DNA of 64,000 nucleotides from positions 4,691,979 through 4,755,978 of the forward strand of contig OX463785.1 in NCBI GenBank assembly GCA_949825025.1, given 5' to 3'. The DNA is from Siphlonurus alternatus (Eukaryota > Arthropoda > Insecta > Ephemeroptera > Siphlonuridae). Position 1 is the first letter of the stretch. Each line of letters starts with the position of its first letter. A model generated the notes under the pieces. That model ran no database searches. It saw only the letters and a program-made list of their open reading frames with translations, and was not told the origin of the DNA. Shown here in pieces: positions 48,091-58,557 of the stretch. A program made the position numbers and the translations under genes.

Positions 48091-48250
48091 CGTCCCTCGT
48101 CCGGAATAATGAGCTATTTTGTTATTTCAGACGAACGCAAAAATAAGCCTTATTTCATAACTATTTAAAGCTCATAATTGCGCTCACTTGAAATAGCAGG
48201 TAGCTCATTATTTCAGCAAAATCATATCTCATTATTCCGGACGAGGGACA
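48091..48250. mobile_element. Palindromic MITE with GTCCCTCGTCCGGAATAATG ends
   Basis: TCGTCCCTCGTCCGGAATAA at the left returns inverted at the right (TTATTCCGGACGAGGGAC), ~160 bp. A fragment is at 13,480-13,570. Confidence 0.75.
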
Positions 48251-48439
48251 AAAATTCAACAATAATATAGCCAAGTAAAATGAATCACTCACTCATATTT
48301 TCAACAACAAAGCACTTTACAATAATTTATAAACGATTTGGCAGATATGTATCGAAATTTTAAGTGCCAGGAAGTGAAGAAGATGACAAAAGAGGTGAAG
48401 ATATTTTAACGATGGAACAGGTAGACGTTGTCACCTGTC

Positions 48440-48576
48440 GTGTCAATCAACGTTCCTTTATACAGGTTAAGCCACCGATTGGACCAATGTTAAAGGGCTA
48501 AGCCAATCACGTTCAAGTATTTTTGGCCACATCGTGCCGCGAAAATTTGAATGCGCCCATCATGCAATGCTATTTT
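48440..48576. mobile_element. CTTTATACAGGTTAAG repeat cut by I-6
   Basis: It matches 12,602-12,860 at its start and ends abruptly at ATGCTATTTT, where the I-6 tail begins. Confidence 0.5.
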
Positions 48577-49472
48577 TGATTGATTGATTGATTTATATTT
48601 TGGGGCAATTGACACATTTTGGTCATGTATGCCCCCAGCGCGGCCTTTAAGAGACCGCAGATTTTTTACTGTTTCCCATATGGGATTTTATTTCTTTGTT
48701 TATTGTGTCTATGTTTTTATTTTCTTTGTTTTTCTCGTTTCTTTTCTTTGTTTGTTTCTGTTTACAGCTCTCTTCGTAGGTTCGCCTTAGTGGTGAACTC
48801 TAAGATGCGCTGCACTGCTTCCTCGTCGTTTGCGAGAACCTCTTTAGTGGAGCCTGTCATTTTGCAGGTCCTTCTTTCTTCCACGTAGTGGCGACAGTCC
48901 GTGAGGATGTGGTCCACTGTCAGTTCTTCGGCACAGGTTGCACACAGAGGAGGGGCTTCGTGCTCCATGAGGTGGCCGTGTGTCAGCCTGGTGTGTCCGA
49001 TGCGCAGTCTGGCGAGGATGACCTCGTCCCTGCGGTTCTTTCTGTAGCTGGTCTGCCATGCGCGTGGCATTTCCTTGATGTTCCGCAGTTTGTTGTCATA
49101 TGTGACCTCTTGCCACGATGCTTCCCATCTCCTTTGGATGTCCAGTTGTAGCGAGTTGCGGAAGTCGTCTGATGTGATCTCCTCCGAGTCCCAGTCCTCT
49201 TTCTCAGAGGCTCGCTTTGCGGCTTTGTCTGCAGCCTCATTTCCAGGAATTCCAGCATGGCCGGGTACCCAGAGGAAAGAGACGTATTTGTCCTGCTTCG
49301 CCAACTGGTAGAGACAATCTTGGATTTTCTTTGCCAGTGGATTCTTGGGGAATGTTTTCTCAATTGTCTGGAGGCTACTGAGGGAGTCGGTACAGATCAT
49401 AATGGATCTGTCGTCTCTTTCCAAACAGTGCTCGAGAGCTTTCCAGATGGCGTACATTTCTGATGTGAATAC
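48577..49472 (-). mobile_element. I-element copy I-6, 5'-truncated
   Basis: 896 bp: (CAAT)n tail, 3' UTR and ORF2 from the middle of RNase H (SEMYAIWKAL, 49,457) to the stop at 48,762. It has several private substitutions (K for N in LAKQDKY), so it is slightly older than the full-length copies. Confidence 0.85.
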
Positions 49473-49717
49473 CGCGATTCCTGTATTTTGTTGTATTTTG
49501 ATTGTTGTTAATAACCTTATTAACCATTGTTGATATATAAATTAAGTGAGTCATAAATTACAGTTCCCAGTTACGTGTTATTTTAGATTTTAGGGAGGTG
49601 TATACATCGAGGGAGATTAACGAAAAATTATAATATATCCCAGTTTCTTATTAATTATGTATAGATAGACAACTATTTAGTAAGCATAGACATTTATATA
49701 ATTATTGCAACTGTACT

Positions 49718-49970
49718 CTAGTTGAAATATTACGTCTTCAACTCATCTGGTACACGTCAAAACCTAATTTTTAATCTCTAAAGCACATCTCATTTCCTCT
49801 TCGCTCAAAATGAAGATGAAATTGATAATAATTCTAACATTTTATGTTCAAGAAGAGGGAAAAACACGTAATCTTTTTTTTTTTTTCCTCTAAAATGCTG
49901 CAAAATATTAGGAAATTAGACAAGAGGAGAGCTTAATAGCAAATAAAAGATGAAATTTATTTCAACTCGG
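49718..49970 (-). mobile_element. MITE, B family, inverted
   Basis: Starts CTAGTTGAAATATTACGTCTTC and ends AAATTTATTTCAACTCGGG, the reverse complement of the other copies. It lies inside the second diverged ~1.4-kb unit. Confidence 0.7.
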
Positions 49971-51015
49971 GATATATAATTATATTATTTATAGCAATGT
50001 CATGTGCAGTTCATGCAGGCTATACTTTTTTAATAAAAATTCAGTACAATTGTAACAATTCTAAATTTGATATATAATTGAAAAAGTTCAAGTTTATTTT
50101 ATTTCGTGCAAATAAAAGTATGCATAAAATTTGTATAAAATAGACGTTTATAAAATTCAATAAGTTACATGATTCAGTAGGTTAATAACTTTTGAAACTC
50201 TGTTCATTGTGTCATTTCTTGTAGATATTAGGTTACTGTTTTTAAAGTATTTCAAGATATTGAAGATAATTAATTACTTGGTACCAACATAACTTAATTT
50301 AATATCCATAATTATATTATTATATAATTAAAGATATTTTAAGAAATTAATGAATATCGTTAATAGCTGAGTGGATTTAATTTTAAATCGTTCTATTACA
50401 GGAAAGAATGAAGAATGTTCATTTTACCGACCTTTTGACACAAGTTTCCACGTTCCGTTAGTAAAAATACACACACAGTTCTCTCACCTTTGAATCATTA
50501 CTTTATTATGTGAAAGTTACTGGATTAATAATTTTTTCTTTTTTTTTTAAGACGTTCAAATTTCGTATAATTTCATAATTATAATTATAATTTATTATAA
50601 TTAGTATAATTTCGTGAATTTCATTGCTATAATTTATTTCAACTCATATATAACGAGATTTCGCATATTTCTCTTTTTGAGAGGTAAATTAAAATAATAA
50701 CAGATTAAATTTTAAAGTAATTATAAACTAATATAATTCATTGTGCTTAAATATCGAGAGGAGAAAAGTACAAAAGCATCTATGAATGAGCCAGGTAACA
50801 ATAAATGACTCATTCATATTTTCTAACAAAAAACACTTAAAACATTTTACTAAAATCTATAAACGAATTGGTAGAAATATATTGAAAAGTTAAGTGCCTG
50901 GCAGTGAAGTATTTGGCAAATGAGGTGAAGATATTTTAACGATGCAGCAGGTAGATGTTATCACCTGTCCTGTCAATCATACCTGGGGGAGGAGGGGGGG
51001 CAATTAATGACAACC

Positions 51016-51132
51016 CTAGTTGAAAAATAACGTCTTCAACTCATCCTTTACAGGTCTAAACCTAATTTTTTTTTTTTTACCTCTAAATCACATCATATTT
51101 CCACTTCGTTCAAAGTGATGATGAAATATCTT
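51016..51132 (-). mobile_element. Partial B-family MITE, inverted
   Basis: CTAGTTGAAAAATAACGTCTTCAACTCATCC then a poly-T run and CACTTCGTTCAAAGTGATG; the rest is missing. Confidence 0.55.
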
Positions 51133-51799
51133 GGAATATAGGATCTCATTATTAATATTATATTAGTATTATATAGTATATATGATAATTACATCATAGC
51201 CTTATTCAATTTTTAGGAAGAATTTATATAAGGATGTACTGGATGTATAAGTTGGTCACAAAATTAAATAATTACAATGCATTATCTAAATATACAATAA
51301 TAATTTCATTCAGGTGTTCCATTAACAACATAATATTTGAAGAGTAAATAATAATTAGATAATTACTGACATCTAAATTTAAACTTTAATATTAAATAAA
51401 TAAAATTATTTTCGTGGTACACACACCACAATTATTACCTCTGTCTAATTTATTTTTATTACCACGCAGTCTATGGAAGTGTGGTGAAAATTTTATATAG
51501 CCGACCCTTTGAGATGGGTTGACAAAGTGCTCTCTATAATACTCAACAAAAATTACAAACATTATCTTTATAATTAAAAAAAATGCAGTTGCAGCAACTC
51601 AGTTCATGAACACACAATTCTTCCTAAGAAGAAGTAATAGTTTTACTTTATTAGAAATAAATGAAACTTTTAATGTAATGATCTGATTAATTCTTAAGAA
51701 TTGTCATTTTATCTGAATATTAGTCGTAATTTATGGTATAACTTTTTTTAATTTTATTTTTTAATATTTGAGTAAACAAAATAGTATTAAACCCTGAAT
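51133..51799. other. AT-rich stretch without recognisable gene
   Basis: Nothing recognisable between the partial MITE and the start of I-8. Confidence 0.5.
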
Positions 51800-51909
51800 C
51801 CCCTCCCATGAGCTGCTATGACCTTGTCGTGGTAGGAGGGGCTCACTTTGCTTGCCTTTGACCGGACAATTGCTCGGCCAAAGACAGGCATGGTGCTAAC
51901 AGGCAGCTC
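51800..51909 (+). ncRNA. HDV-like self-cleaving ribozyme at the I-8 5' end
   Basis: The pairings can be drawn directly. P1 is CCCCTCC (51,800-51,806) with GGAGGGG (51,835-51,841). P2 is GAGCTGC (51,810-51,816) with GCAGCTC (51,903-51,909). P3 is ACC (51,821) with GGT (51,831), around the 7-nt loop TTGTCGT. P4 is a long hairpin from CAC at 51,844 to GTG at 51,893-51,895. The J4/2 strand CTAACAG follows P4 at once, placing C51,896 where the HDV catalytic cytosine lies. P1 begins on the first base of the element. HDV-like ribozymes at 5' ends are known in R2, RTE and L1Tc elements, where they free the element RNA from upstream transcripts. Assigned from base pairing only. Confidence 0.75.
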
Positions 51910-52148
51910 AAACCTTTTCTCTTTTCTCTCTTTCTCCCTTTTAATCTTCCCGGGAACCTTCCCGGATTGATTGATTGATTTATATTTTGGGGCAATTGAC
52001 ACATTTTGGTCATGTATGCCCCCAGCGCGGCCTTTAAGAGACCGCAGATTTTTGACTGTTTCCCATATGGGATTTTATTTCTTTGTTTATTGTGTCTATG
52101 TTTTGATTTTCTTTGTTTTTCTCGTTTCTTTTCTTTGTTTGTTTCTGT

Positions 52149-55100
52149 TTACAGCTCTCTTCGTAGGTTCACCTTAGTGGTGAACTCTAAGATGCGCTGC
52201 ACTGCTTCCTCGTCGTTTGCGAGAACCTCTTTAGTGGAGCCTGTCATTTTGCAGGTCCTTCTTTCTTCCACGTAGTGGCGACAGTCCGTGAGGATGTGGT
52301 CCACTGTCAGTTCTTCGGCACAGGTTGCACACAGAGGAGGGGCTTCGTGCTCCATGAGGTGGCCGTGTGTCAGCCTGGTGTGTCCGATGCGCAGTCTGGC
52401 GAGGATGACCTCGTCCCTGCGGTTCTTTCTGTAGCTGGTCTGCCATGCGCGTGGCATTTCCTTGATGTTCCGCAGTTTGTTGTCATATGTGACCTCTTGC
52501 CACGATGCTTCCCATCTCCTTTGGATGTCCAGTTGTAGCGAGTTGCGGAAGTCGTCTGATGTGATCTCCTCCGAGTCCCAGTCCTCTTTCTCAGAGGCTC
52601 GCTTTGCGGCTTTGTCTGCAGCCTCATTTCCAGGGATTCCAGCATGGCCGGGTACCCAGAGGAAAGAGACGTATTTGTCCTGGTTCGCCAACTGGTAGAG
52701 ACAATCTTGGATTTTCTTTGCCAGTGGATTCTTGGGGAATGTTTTCTCAATTGTCTGGAGGCTACTGAGGGAGTCGGTACAGATCATAATGGATCTGTCG
52801 TCTCTTTCCAAACAGTGCTCGAGAGCTTTCCAGATGGCGTACATTTCTGATGTGAATACACTTGTTTGCTCACGCAGGCAGTATCCATGTTCTTCGTTGT
52901 TGATGACGAAGGCACAACCAACGTCATCGTCCTTCTTTGAGCCGTCGGTGAAGACCAGAGTGTAGTCTCTGTACTGGTCTATCACTTCTGAGTAAATGCC
53001 CCTGTAGAGTAAGGGGTCTGTACTGTCTTTTTTGTTGTTTGCCAGGTCAAGTCTCACGCATGGGCGTGGAATTTTCCACGGTGCAATCGAGCTTGGTACC
53101 TGGTTGTACACAGCGGGGAGATAGTGGATTCCCAGGTCTCCTGTGAGAAGTTCCCTCGCCCGGATGCCCAGAGGCCTTGTTGTTTTATGTCTTTGGAGGT
53201 ATTTATTCCTGTGCTTTGGTTTGAAGACGCACTCGAATGTTGTGTGCTGTGGCTTGCTAAGAAGACTCGCGATGTAGTTGCAAGTTAGCAAGTCTCGCCT
53301 GCTCTTGAGTGGTGGTTCTCCAGCCTCTGCACAGAGGCTTTCTATTGGGCTAGAGCGAAATGCTCCTGTGGCCAGCCTCAGTCCAGTGTTGTGGACTGGG
53401 TCAAGCGTTTTGATATATGACGGTCTAGCTGAGTTGTAGATTATTGCTCCATAGTCTAGCTTGGAACGAACCAGGGCCCGATAGAGTCGTAAGAGTACCA
53501 CTCGGTCAGCACCATAGGACTTTCCACTCAAGACACGGAGAAGGTTAAGTGGCTGTTGGCATTTTGCCTTCAGGCTTCTAAGATGGGGCCTCCACGACAA
53601 TTTGCTGTCGAAAATGAGTCCCAGAAAGCGGACAGTATCAGAGCATGGGATCGGAATTCCTCCCATCTGGAGCTCAGGCTCTGGTTGCACACCACGCAGT
53701 CTGTGGAAGTGGACCACAGTGGTTTTCTGCGCAGAGAATTTGAATCCGTTGGATCTGCTCCACCTGAACAGTTTGTTGATGCACATTTGAAGTTGTCGTT
53801 GAGCCGTCCTCAGAAGTTTTGCTGCACAGTAGATGATGAAGTCATCCACATACAGCGAACTCCTGATGGGGTGACTGACATTGCGAACGATGCTGTTGAT
53901 CGCCACAGCGAACAATGTTACACTCAGCACCGATCCTTGGGGGACGCCAGTCTCCTGGGCTCGTTGATCAGAGATGGTGTTACCAACACGTACTGAAAAG
54001 ACTCGGTCCTTCATGAACTCTCGGATGAAGACTGGCATGTGACCGCGCAGTCCCCATTCATGGAGGGTCTTGAGTATTCCGTGTCTCCAGGTCGTGTCGT
54101 AAGCCTTTTCCATGTCGAAAGACACGGCTACGAGGTGTTCTTTGTTGAGGTAGGCGTTCTGGATCTCGTTTTCGAGTTTCACCAGGTTGTCGGTAGTAGA
54201 GCGATGTTGTCTGAACCCACATTGCTCATTGGAGAGAAGGTCATGTTTTTCAGCGAACCACACCAGGCGCTTGTTGACCATTCTTTCCATCACTTTGCAC
54301 AGGACAGAAGTGAGGGCGATTGGGCGGTAGCTCTTCGGATCGATTTTGTTTTTGCCGGTTTTGTAGATCGGGATGACGATGGCTTTTTTCCACAGTTGTG
54401 GGAAAATGCCTTCGAGCCAGATTCGGTTGTACATCTGGAGAAGTTGAACAGACGCTTGATTGTTCAGGTGTCGTAACATCTCTATGTGGATTTGGTCTTG
54501 GCCAGGAGCTGAGCTCTTGGCATCTTTGAGTGCTGCCTCCATCTCCCACATGGTGAAAGGATGATTGTAGTCCAGGTCTTCTCTTGTGGAGAAGTCGGGT
54601 GGTCTACTCTCTGCCCTGTCCTTGTGAGGGATGAACGCTGGGTCATAGTTAGTTGGGTCTGAGATTGAGGAGAATGTGTCTGCCAGAATGTTAGACACTG
54701 CCTCTGGTGTTGTCTCTATTACTCCATTGACTTCAAGAGCAGGGATGGCCATGCATGTGCTCTTTCCATCAATTTTGCGGATCTTGTCCCAGACTTCCTT
54801 GACAGGAGTCGTGGAGTTGACTGAAGATACGTAGCTTTGCCAGGAGGCCTTCTTTGCCTCCCTGATAATTTGTCTTGCGTTGGCTCGGCATATTCGGAAC
54901 CATTCGACATTTTCTGGTGTTGGGCGTTTCTTGCATCGTCGGAGCGCTCTCCTACGCTCTCGAATCGCCTCTTTGCATTCTGGTGTCCACCAGGGCACTG
55001 GTATTTTCCCAGGCCTGGTGTTTGTCTGTGGGATGGTGTCCAAAGCTGCCGCCAAAAGTGCGTTGGTAAATGCTTCCACCATTTCGTCTATTCCCTGAGT

Positions 55101-55841
55101 GGGATCCCACGGGACCTGGGCTTGCTCAGTGTATCTGGGCCAGTCAGCTTTATCAAGGCGCCACTTTGGTGCACGCTCTTGTCGTATTTCATTTTCTAAC
55201 ATTTCTGTTACTATTGGGTAGTGGTCACTACCATAGGTGTCATCGTATGCTCGCCACTCCAGTTGGGGAGCAAGTCGTGTAGTGCAGATGGTCAAATCAA
55301 TTGCAGAGTGCGTGCCAGTAGCCATCGTCACATGTGTTGGTTCTCCTGTGTTGAGGATGGTGAGGCTCTCGATGTTCACAAACTGCTCAAGTATACGCCC
55401 TCGCTGGTCGATGCGGTCACATCCCCAGACGGTGTTGTGAGCGTTCAAATCTCCCAAGAGGATGTACGGCTTGGGGAGTTGGTGCACAAGGGCAACGATC
55501 TGCTGTTGTGTTACATTTACATTCGGTGGAAGATATACGTTGCAGATGCATACCTTGTGAGGAATGAGCATCTGCACCGCAACTACTTGAAGTTCCGTGA
55601 CTAGTGGCACTTCCTGCGAGAAGGCGTCATTGCGAGCAAATGTCGCGACTCCCCCACAGGCAATGTCGCCATCCACGTAGTCTTTTCTGTAGCATGTGTA
55701 ATTCTTCAATTTTGCATCTTGTGTAGGCTTAAGCCTAGTTTCCTGTAAGCAAATGGCAAGAGGGTTATTCTGAGACATGAGAAGGCTCAGGCCTTCACGT
55801 TGTCTGTAAAAACCGTTCATATTCCATTGAAGGGTAGCCAT
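52149..55841 (-). CDS. I-element ORF2: endonuclease / RT / RNase H (I-7)
   Basis: 1,230 residues, uninterrupted. It has the same endonuclease (QET, GDLNAH, SDHYPIV), reverse transcriptase (YVDD) and RNase H motifs as the I-3 copy. Differences seen are few: Q for K in LAPQLEW, APPLCATC for ASPLCATC, and V for A in TTKVNLRREL. The ATG is 9 nt after the ORF1 stop. The product would nick target DNA, prime reverse transcription and remove the RNA strand. Confidence 0.95.
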   Translation of the reverse strand: MATLQWNMNGFYRQREGLSLLMSQNNPLAICLQETRLKPTQDAKLKNYTCYRKDYVDGDIACGGVATFARNDAFSQEVPLVTELQVVAVQMLIPHKVCICNVYLPPNVNVTQQQIVALVHQLPKPYILLGDLNAHNTVWGCDRIDQRGRILEQFVNIESLTILNTGEPTHVTMATGTHSAIDLTICTTRLAPQLEWRAYDDTYGSDHYPIVTEMLENEIRQERAPKWRLDKADWPRYTEQAQVPWDPTQGIDEMVEAFTNALLAAALDTIPQTNTRPGKIPVPWWTPECKEAIRERRRALRRCKKRPTPENVEWFRICRANARQIIREAKKASWQSYVSSVNSTTPVKEVWDKIRKIDGKSTCMAIPALEVNGVIETTPEAVSNILADTFSSISDPTNYDPAFIPHKDRAESRPPDFSTREDLDYNHPFTMWEMEAALKDAKSSAPGQDQIHIEMLRHLNNQASVQLLQMYNRIWLEGIFPQLWKKAIVIPIYKTGKNKIDPKSYRPIALTSVLCKVMERMVNKRLVWFAEKHDLLSNEQCGFRQHRSTTDNLVKLENEIQNAYLNKEHLVAVSFDMEKAYDTTWRHGILKTLHEWGLRGHMPVFIREFMKDRVFSVRVGNTISDQRAQETGVPQGSVLSVTLFAVAINSIVRNVSHPIRSSLYVDDFIIYCAAKLLRTAQRQLQMCINKLFRWSRSNGFKFSAQKTTVVHFHRLRGVQPEPELQMGGIPIPCSDTVRFLGLIFDSKLSWRPHLRSLKAKCQQPLNLLRVLSGKSYGADRVVLLRLYRALVRSKLDYGAIIYNSARPSYIKTLDPVHNTGLRLATGAFRSSPIESLCAEAGEPPLKSRRDLLTCNYIASLLSKPQHTTFECVFKPKHRNKYLQRHKTTRPLGIRARELLTGDLGIHYLPAVYNQVPSSIAPWKIPRPCVRLDLANNKKDSTDPLLYRGIYSEVIDQYRDYTLVFTDGSKKDDDVGCAFVINNEEHGYCLREQTSVFTSEMYAIWKALEHCLERDDRSIMICTDSLSSLQTIEKTFPKNPLAKKIQDCLYQLANQDKYVSFLWVPGHAGIPGNEAADKAAKRASEKEDWDSEEITSDDFRNSLQLDIQRRWEASWQEVTYDNKLRNIKEMPRAWQTSYRKNRRDEVILARLRIGHTRLTHGHLMEHEAPPLCATCAEELTVDHILTDCRHYVEERRTCKMTGSTKEVLANDEEAVQRILEFTTKVNLRREL

Positions 55842-55850
55842 TGGAAGTTC

Positions 55851-57293
55851 TTATGGTTTGGGAGGGGTTTTAGCCCCAACCTTAGTTGCTGTTTGTGTTA
55901 ACTTTTTCTGACTCTTGCCAGCGTTTGCATCGTATTTCTTTTTGTCCTCCAGGAATTGTTTCCCGGGTGGTAGTATTGGCTTTCGTTCTGGTTTTTTCGA
56001 AGATGTATTAATCGATCCAGAGGTACGAGGGGCCTTTAGTTTGGGTTCTTGCTGTGCGGCTGGAGCAGAGATTGTTTCTTGCTCTTCTTGCATTTCTGCA
56101 GTTTCAGGAGCAATTTGCTCCGCTTTTTTCTGTTCGGAAGAAGTTGAGGGTTTATCTGTCACCTCTTTAGCTTCCGGTGTCGTGAGGAGCGGCTGCTCTA
56201 CTCCAGACTGGCTTTCGGTGTCCATGTTTTCAGACTCGCTGAACACGCGGACTTCTTGGTTTCTGCGGCGTCTTAGACGCTTCTGCTTTCTTTCCTCCTC
56301 TTGCTCGGACTCTTGAGATTCTTGAGGGGTTTGGTCAGTTGCCTGACGTTTTTTCAGCCTTTGGGTAGATAACACCTGCGTAGGTATCATCTGCTTCTTT
56401 GGTTCTTGTTGTTTCTGTTCTTGCTCTATGTTCTTTCCTTGTTGGCGTTTTCCTTTGAGAACTGCCTTCGCGAAAGTATTCACCAGAGCTGGGGTGCTTT
56501 CTCTCAGCTTAGCCTGGGCGGCACGGTAGCTGATTTTGTCCAAGACCATGTATTCTTGGATTTTGAGCTCTTCTTTGTATCGTGGGCAGTTTCTAGACCA
56601 AGATACGTGCTTTCCCTTGCAGTTTACACAGCTCTGCTCAGCTGTGCAGTTGTCTTCATGTATTTTGCTGCCGCACTTGCCGCAGACTTCGTCCACTCTA
56701 CACACTTTGCTGGTGTGTCCGAATTTCTGGCATTTGTAGCAGCGCATAGGATTTGGAATGTAAGCTCGTACCTTCAAGAAAAATCTGGCGATTTGTATCT
56801 TTTCCGGCAGAACTGTTTGGTCAAATGTTAGGATGTAGTTCTCGGTGGGGACCAGTTCAGTGCCCTTACGTTTCTTGATCTGGGTAACTTCAGTTACCTT
56901 GTATTCTTTCAGCTCCTCCTTGATGTCCTCCAGTGTTGATTGCATCAGGCCAGAGCATGAGATTAATCCCTTTGTTTGATTTAGGGAGCGATGTGCCTCG
57001 ACTGTGACTGAGGTTTCTCCAAGGTTTTTCACTGTTAAGATCTTTCGAGACTGATCATCCGAGATTGTTTCTACGAGGATGGATCCGTCTTTTAATGTTT
57101 GATAGCTTTTGGGTTGGCCAAAAGCTAACATCATATTGCGGTGGAGACGGATTGCACACAGCTTATCCAGTCTTTCACCTTGCACATTACATTTTATGGT
57201 GAGGTATGTAGGGGCCTCCCTCCCCTCCCTGAGCCGGTTGTCGTGAGAGAACGTGAGTTCTCGCCACGCTGGTCGCTTGCTCCTCTTCGACAT
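55851..57293 (-). CDS. I-element ORF1: zinc-knuckle protein (I-7)
   Basis: 480 residues with three CCHC knuckles and the Gln/Glu/Lys-rich tail. One difference from I-3 is Leu for Ile in NQTKGLISCSG. Complete and probably functional. Confidence 0.9.
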   Translation of the reverse strand: MSKRSKRPAWRELTFSHDNRLREGREAPTYLTIKCNVQGERLDKLCAIRLHRNMMLAFGQPKSYQTLKDGSILVETISDDQSRKILTVKNLGETSVTVEAHRSLNQTKGLISCSGLMQSTLEDIKEELKEYKVTEVTQIKKRKGTELVPTENYILTFDQTVLPEKIQIARFFLKVRAYIPNPMRCYKCQKFGHTSKVCRVDEVCGKCGSKIHEDNCTAEQSCVNCKGKHVSWSRNCPRYKEELKIQEYMVLDKISYRAAQAKLRESTPALVNTFAKAVLKGKRQQGKNIEQEQKQQEPKKQMIPTQVLSTQRLKKRQATDQTPQESQESEQEEERKQKRLRRRRNQEVRVFSESENMDTESQSGVEQPLLTTPEAKEVTDKPSTSSEQKKAEQIAPETAEMQEEQETISAPAAQQEPKLKAPRTSGSINTSSKKPERKPILPPGKQFLEDKKKYDANAGKSQKKLTQTATKVGAKTPPKP

Positions 57294-57892
57294 TGGAAAA
57301 ATGGCAAAGAAAGTTGAGAAAGATATATGAACGCTTTATGAGTAGGTCCACAAATTGTAATCATAAGAAAAAGGGTTGCCGCGCTCACGGCCACGAGGTC
57401 ATTACTGCCACCAAGGGACCTCCCAAGGTGGAGAGGGGTGCTGTAAAATGCCTCGCCCTAGAAGAGGACTCCTGACAACTAGGACTTGAATACTCTGCTC
57501 TCCATGAGCTAACATAAATGCTTCGCCATGGTAAGGATTGCCCAACGGAGCAAGACACGTACGGGGCTTTGCAGAGCGATTACAGCATCGGAATTGGGGC
57601 GGAAAGATGAGTTCTCCAGGTTCTGGTGCATGTCCGGCGTTAACTGATCGAGATCAGCGCTCTTGTATCCTCTTGTCGCCGTGTGAATTACGGATCTCGC
57701 TTGATTAGGTGGGATAGCCACCCAACTTCCACTGGGATACAACCGTGCGAGGGCTAGAAGAGAGCCCAAAGAACGGACCGGGTGCTGCCGTACTATTGCC
57801 TACTAACATCCCCCACCAACGCAATTCTATGATAGTCCGGGAAGGTTCCCGGGAAGATTAAAAGGGAGAAAGAGAGAAAAGAGAAAAGGTTT

Positions 57893-58002
57893 GAGCTGCC
57901 TGTTAGCACCATGCCTGTCTTTGGCCGAGCAATTGTCCGGCCAAAGGCAAGCAAAGTGAGCCCCTCCTACCACGACAAGGTCATAGCAGCTCATGGGAGG
58001 GG
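57893..58002 (-). ncRNA. HDV-like self-cleaving ribozyme at the I-7 5' end
   Basis: Same P1, P2, P3, P4 and CTAA elements as I-8. P4 here is better paired: GGCCGG replaces the GACCGG of I-8 and I-4, restoring a Watson-Crick pair. That change preserves the stem. Confidence 0.72.
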
Positions 58003-58557
58003 GAACCTTCCCGGACTATCATAGAATTGCGTTGGTGGGGGATGTTAGTAGGCAATAGTACGGCAGCACCCGGCCCGTTCTTTGGGCTCTCTTCTAGCCC
58101 TCGCACGGTTGTATCCCAGTGGAAGTTGGGTGGCTATCCCACCTAATCAAGCGAGATCCGTAATTCACACGGCGACAAGAGGATATAAGAGCGCTGATCT
58201 CGATCAGTTAACGCCGGACATGCACCAGAACCTGGAGAACTCATCTCTCCGCCCCAATTCCGATGCTGTAATCGCTCTGCAAAGCCCCGTACGTGTCTTG
58301 CTCCGTTGGGCAATCCTTACCATGGCGAAGCATTTATGTTAGCTCATGGAGAGCAGAGTTTTCAAGTCCTAGTTGTCAGGAGTCCTCTTCTAGGGCGAGG
58401 CATTTTACAGCACCCCTCTCCACCTTGGGAGGTCCCTTGGTGGCAGTAATGACCTCGTGGCCGTGAGCGCGGCAACCCTTTTTCTTATGATTACAATTTG
58501 TGGACCTACTCATAAAGCGTTCATATATCTTTCTTAACTTTCTTTGCCATTTTTCCA

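Larger units (their letters stand above)
46545..50985. repeat. Diverged direct repeats, two ~1.4-kb units plus a partial third
   Basis: Units at ~47,040-48,440 and ~49,550-50,985 share, in the same order, CAGTTCCCAGTTACGTGTT, GTTTCCACGTTCCGT, ATATTTTAACGATG.A.CAGGTAGA and CACCTGTC.TGTCAATCA. A partial unit at ~46,545-46,830 has GACCATTTTACAGAGATTTC and CCTCTTCTTGAGG in the matching places. The first two units are separated by I-6 and a MITE. They are either an old tandem duplication or copies of an unknown long element. No coding frame. Confidence 0.55.
51967..58002 (-). mobile_element. I-element copy I-7, full length, nested in I-8
   Basis: 6,036 bp, from the (CAAT)n tail at 51,967 to CCCC at 58,002. 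The target duplication is GAACCTTCCCGGA (13 bp, up to 15 if the shared GG counts), at 51,954-51,966 and 58,003-58,015, within the 5' UTR of I-8. Both ORFs, the ribozyme and both ends are intact, making it the best candidate for an active source copy. Confidence 0.95.
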
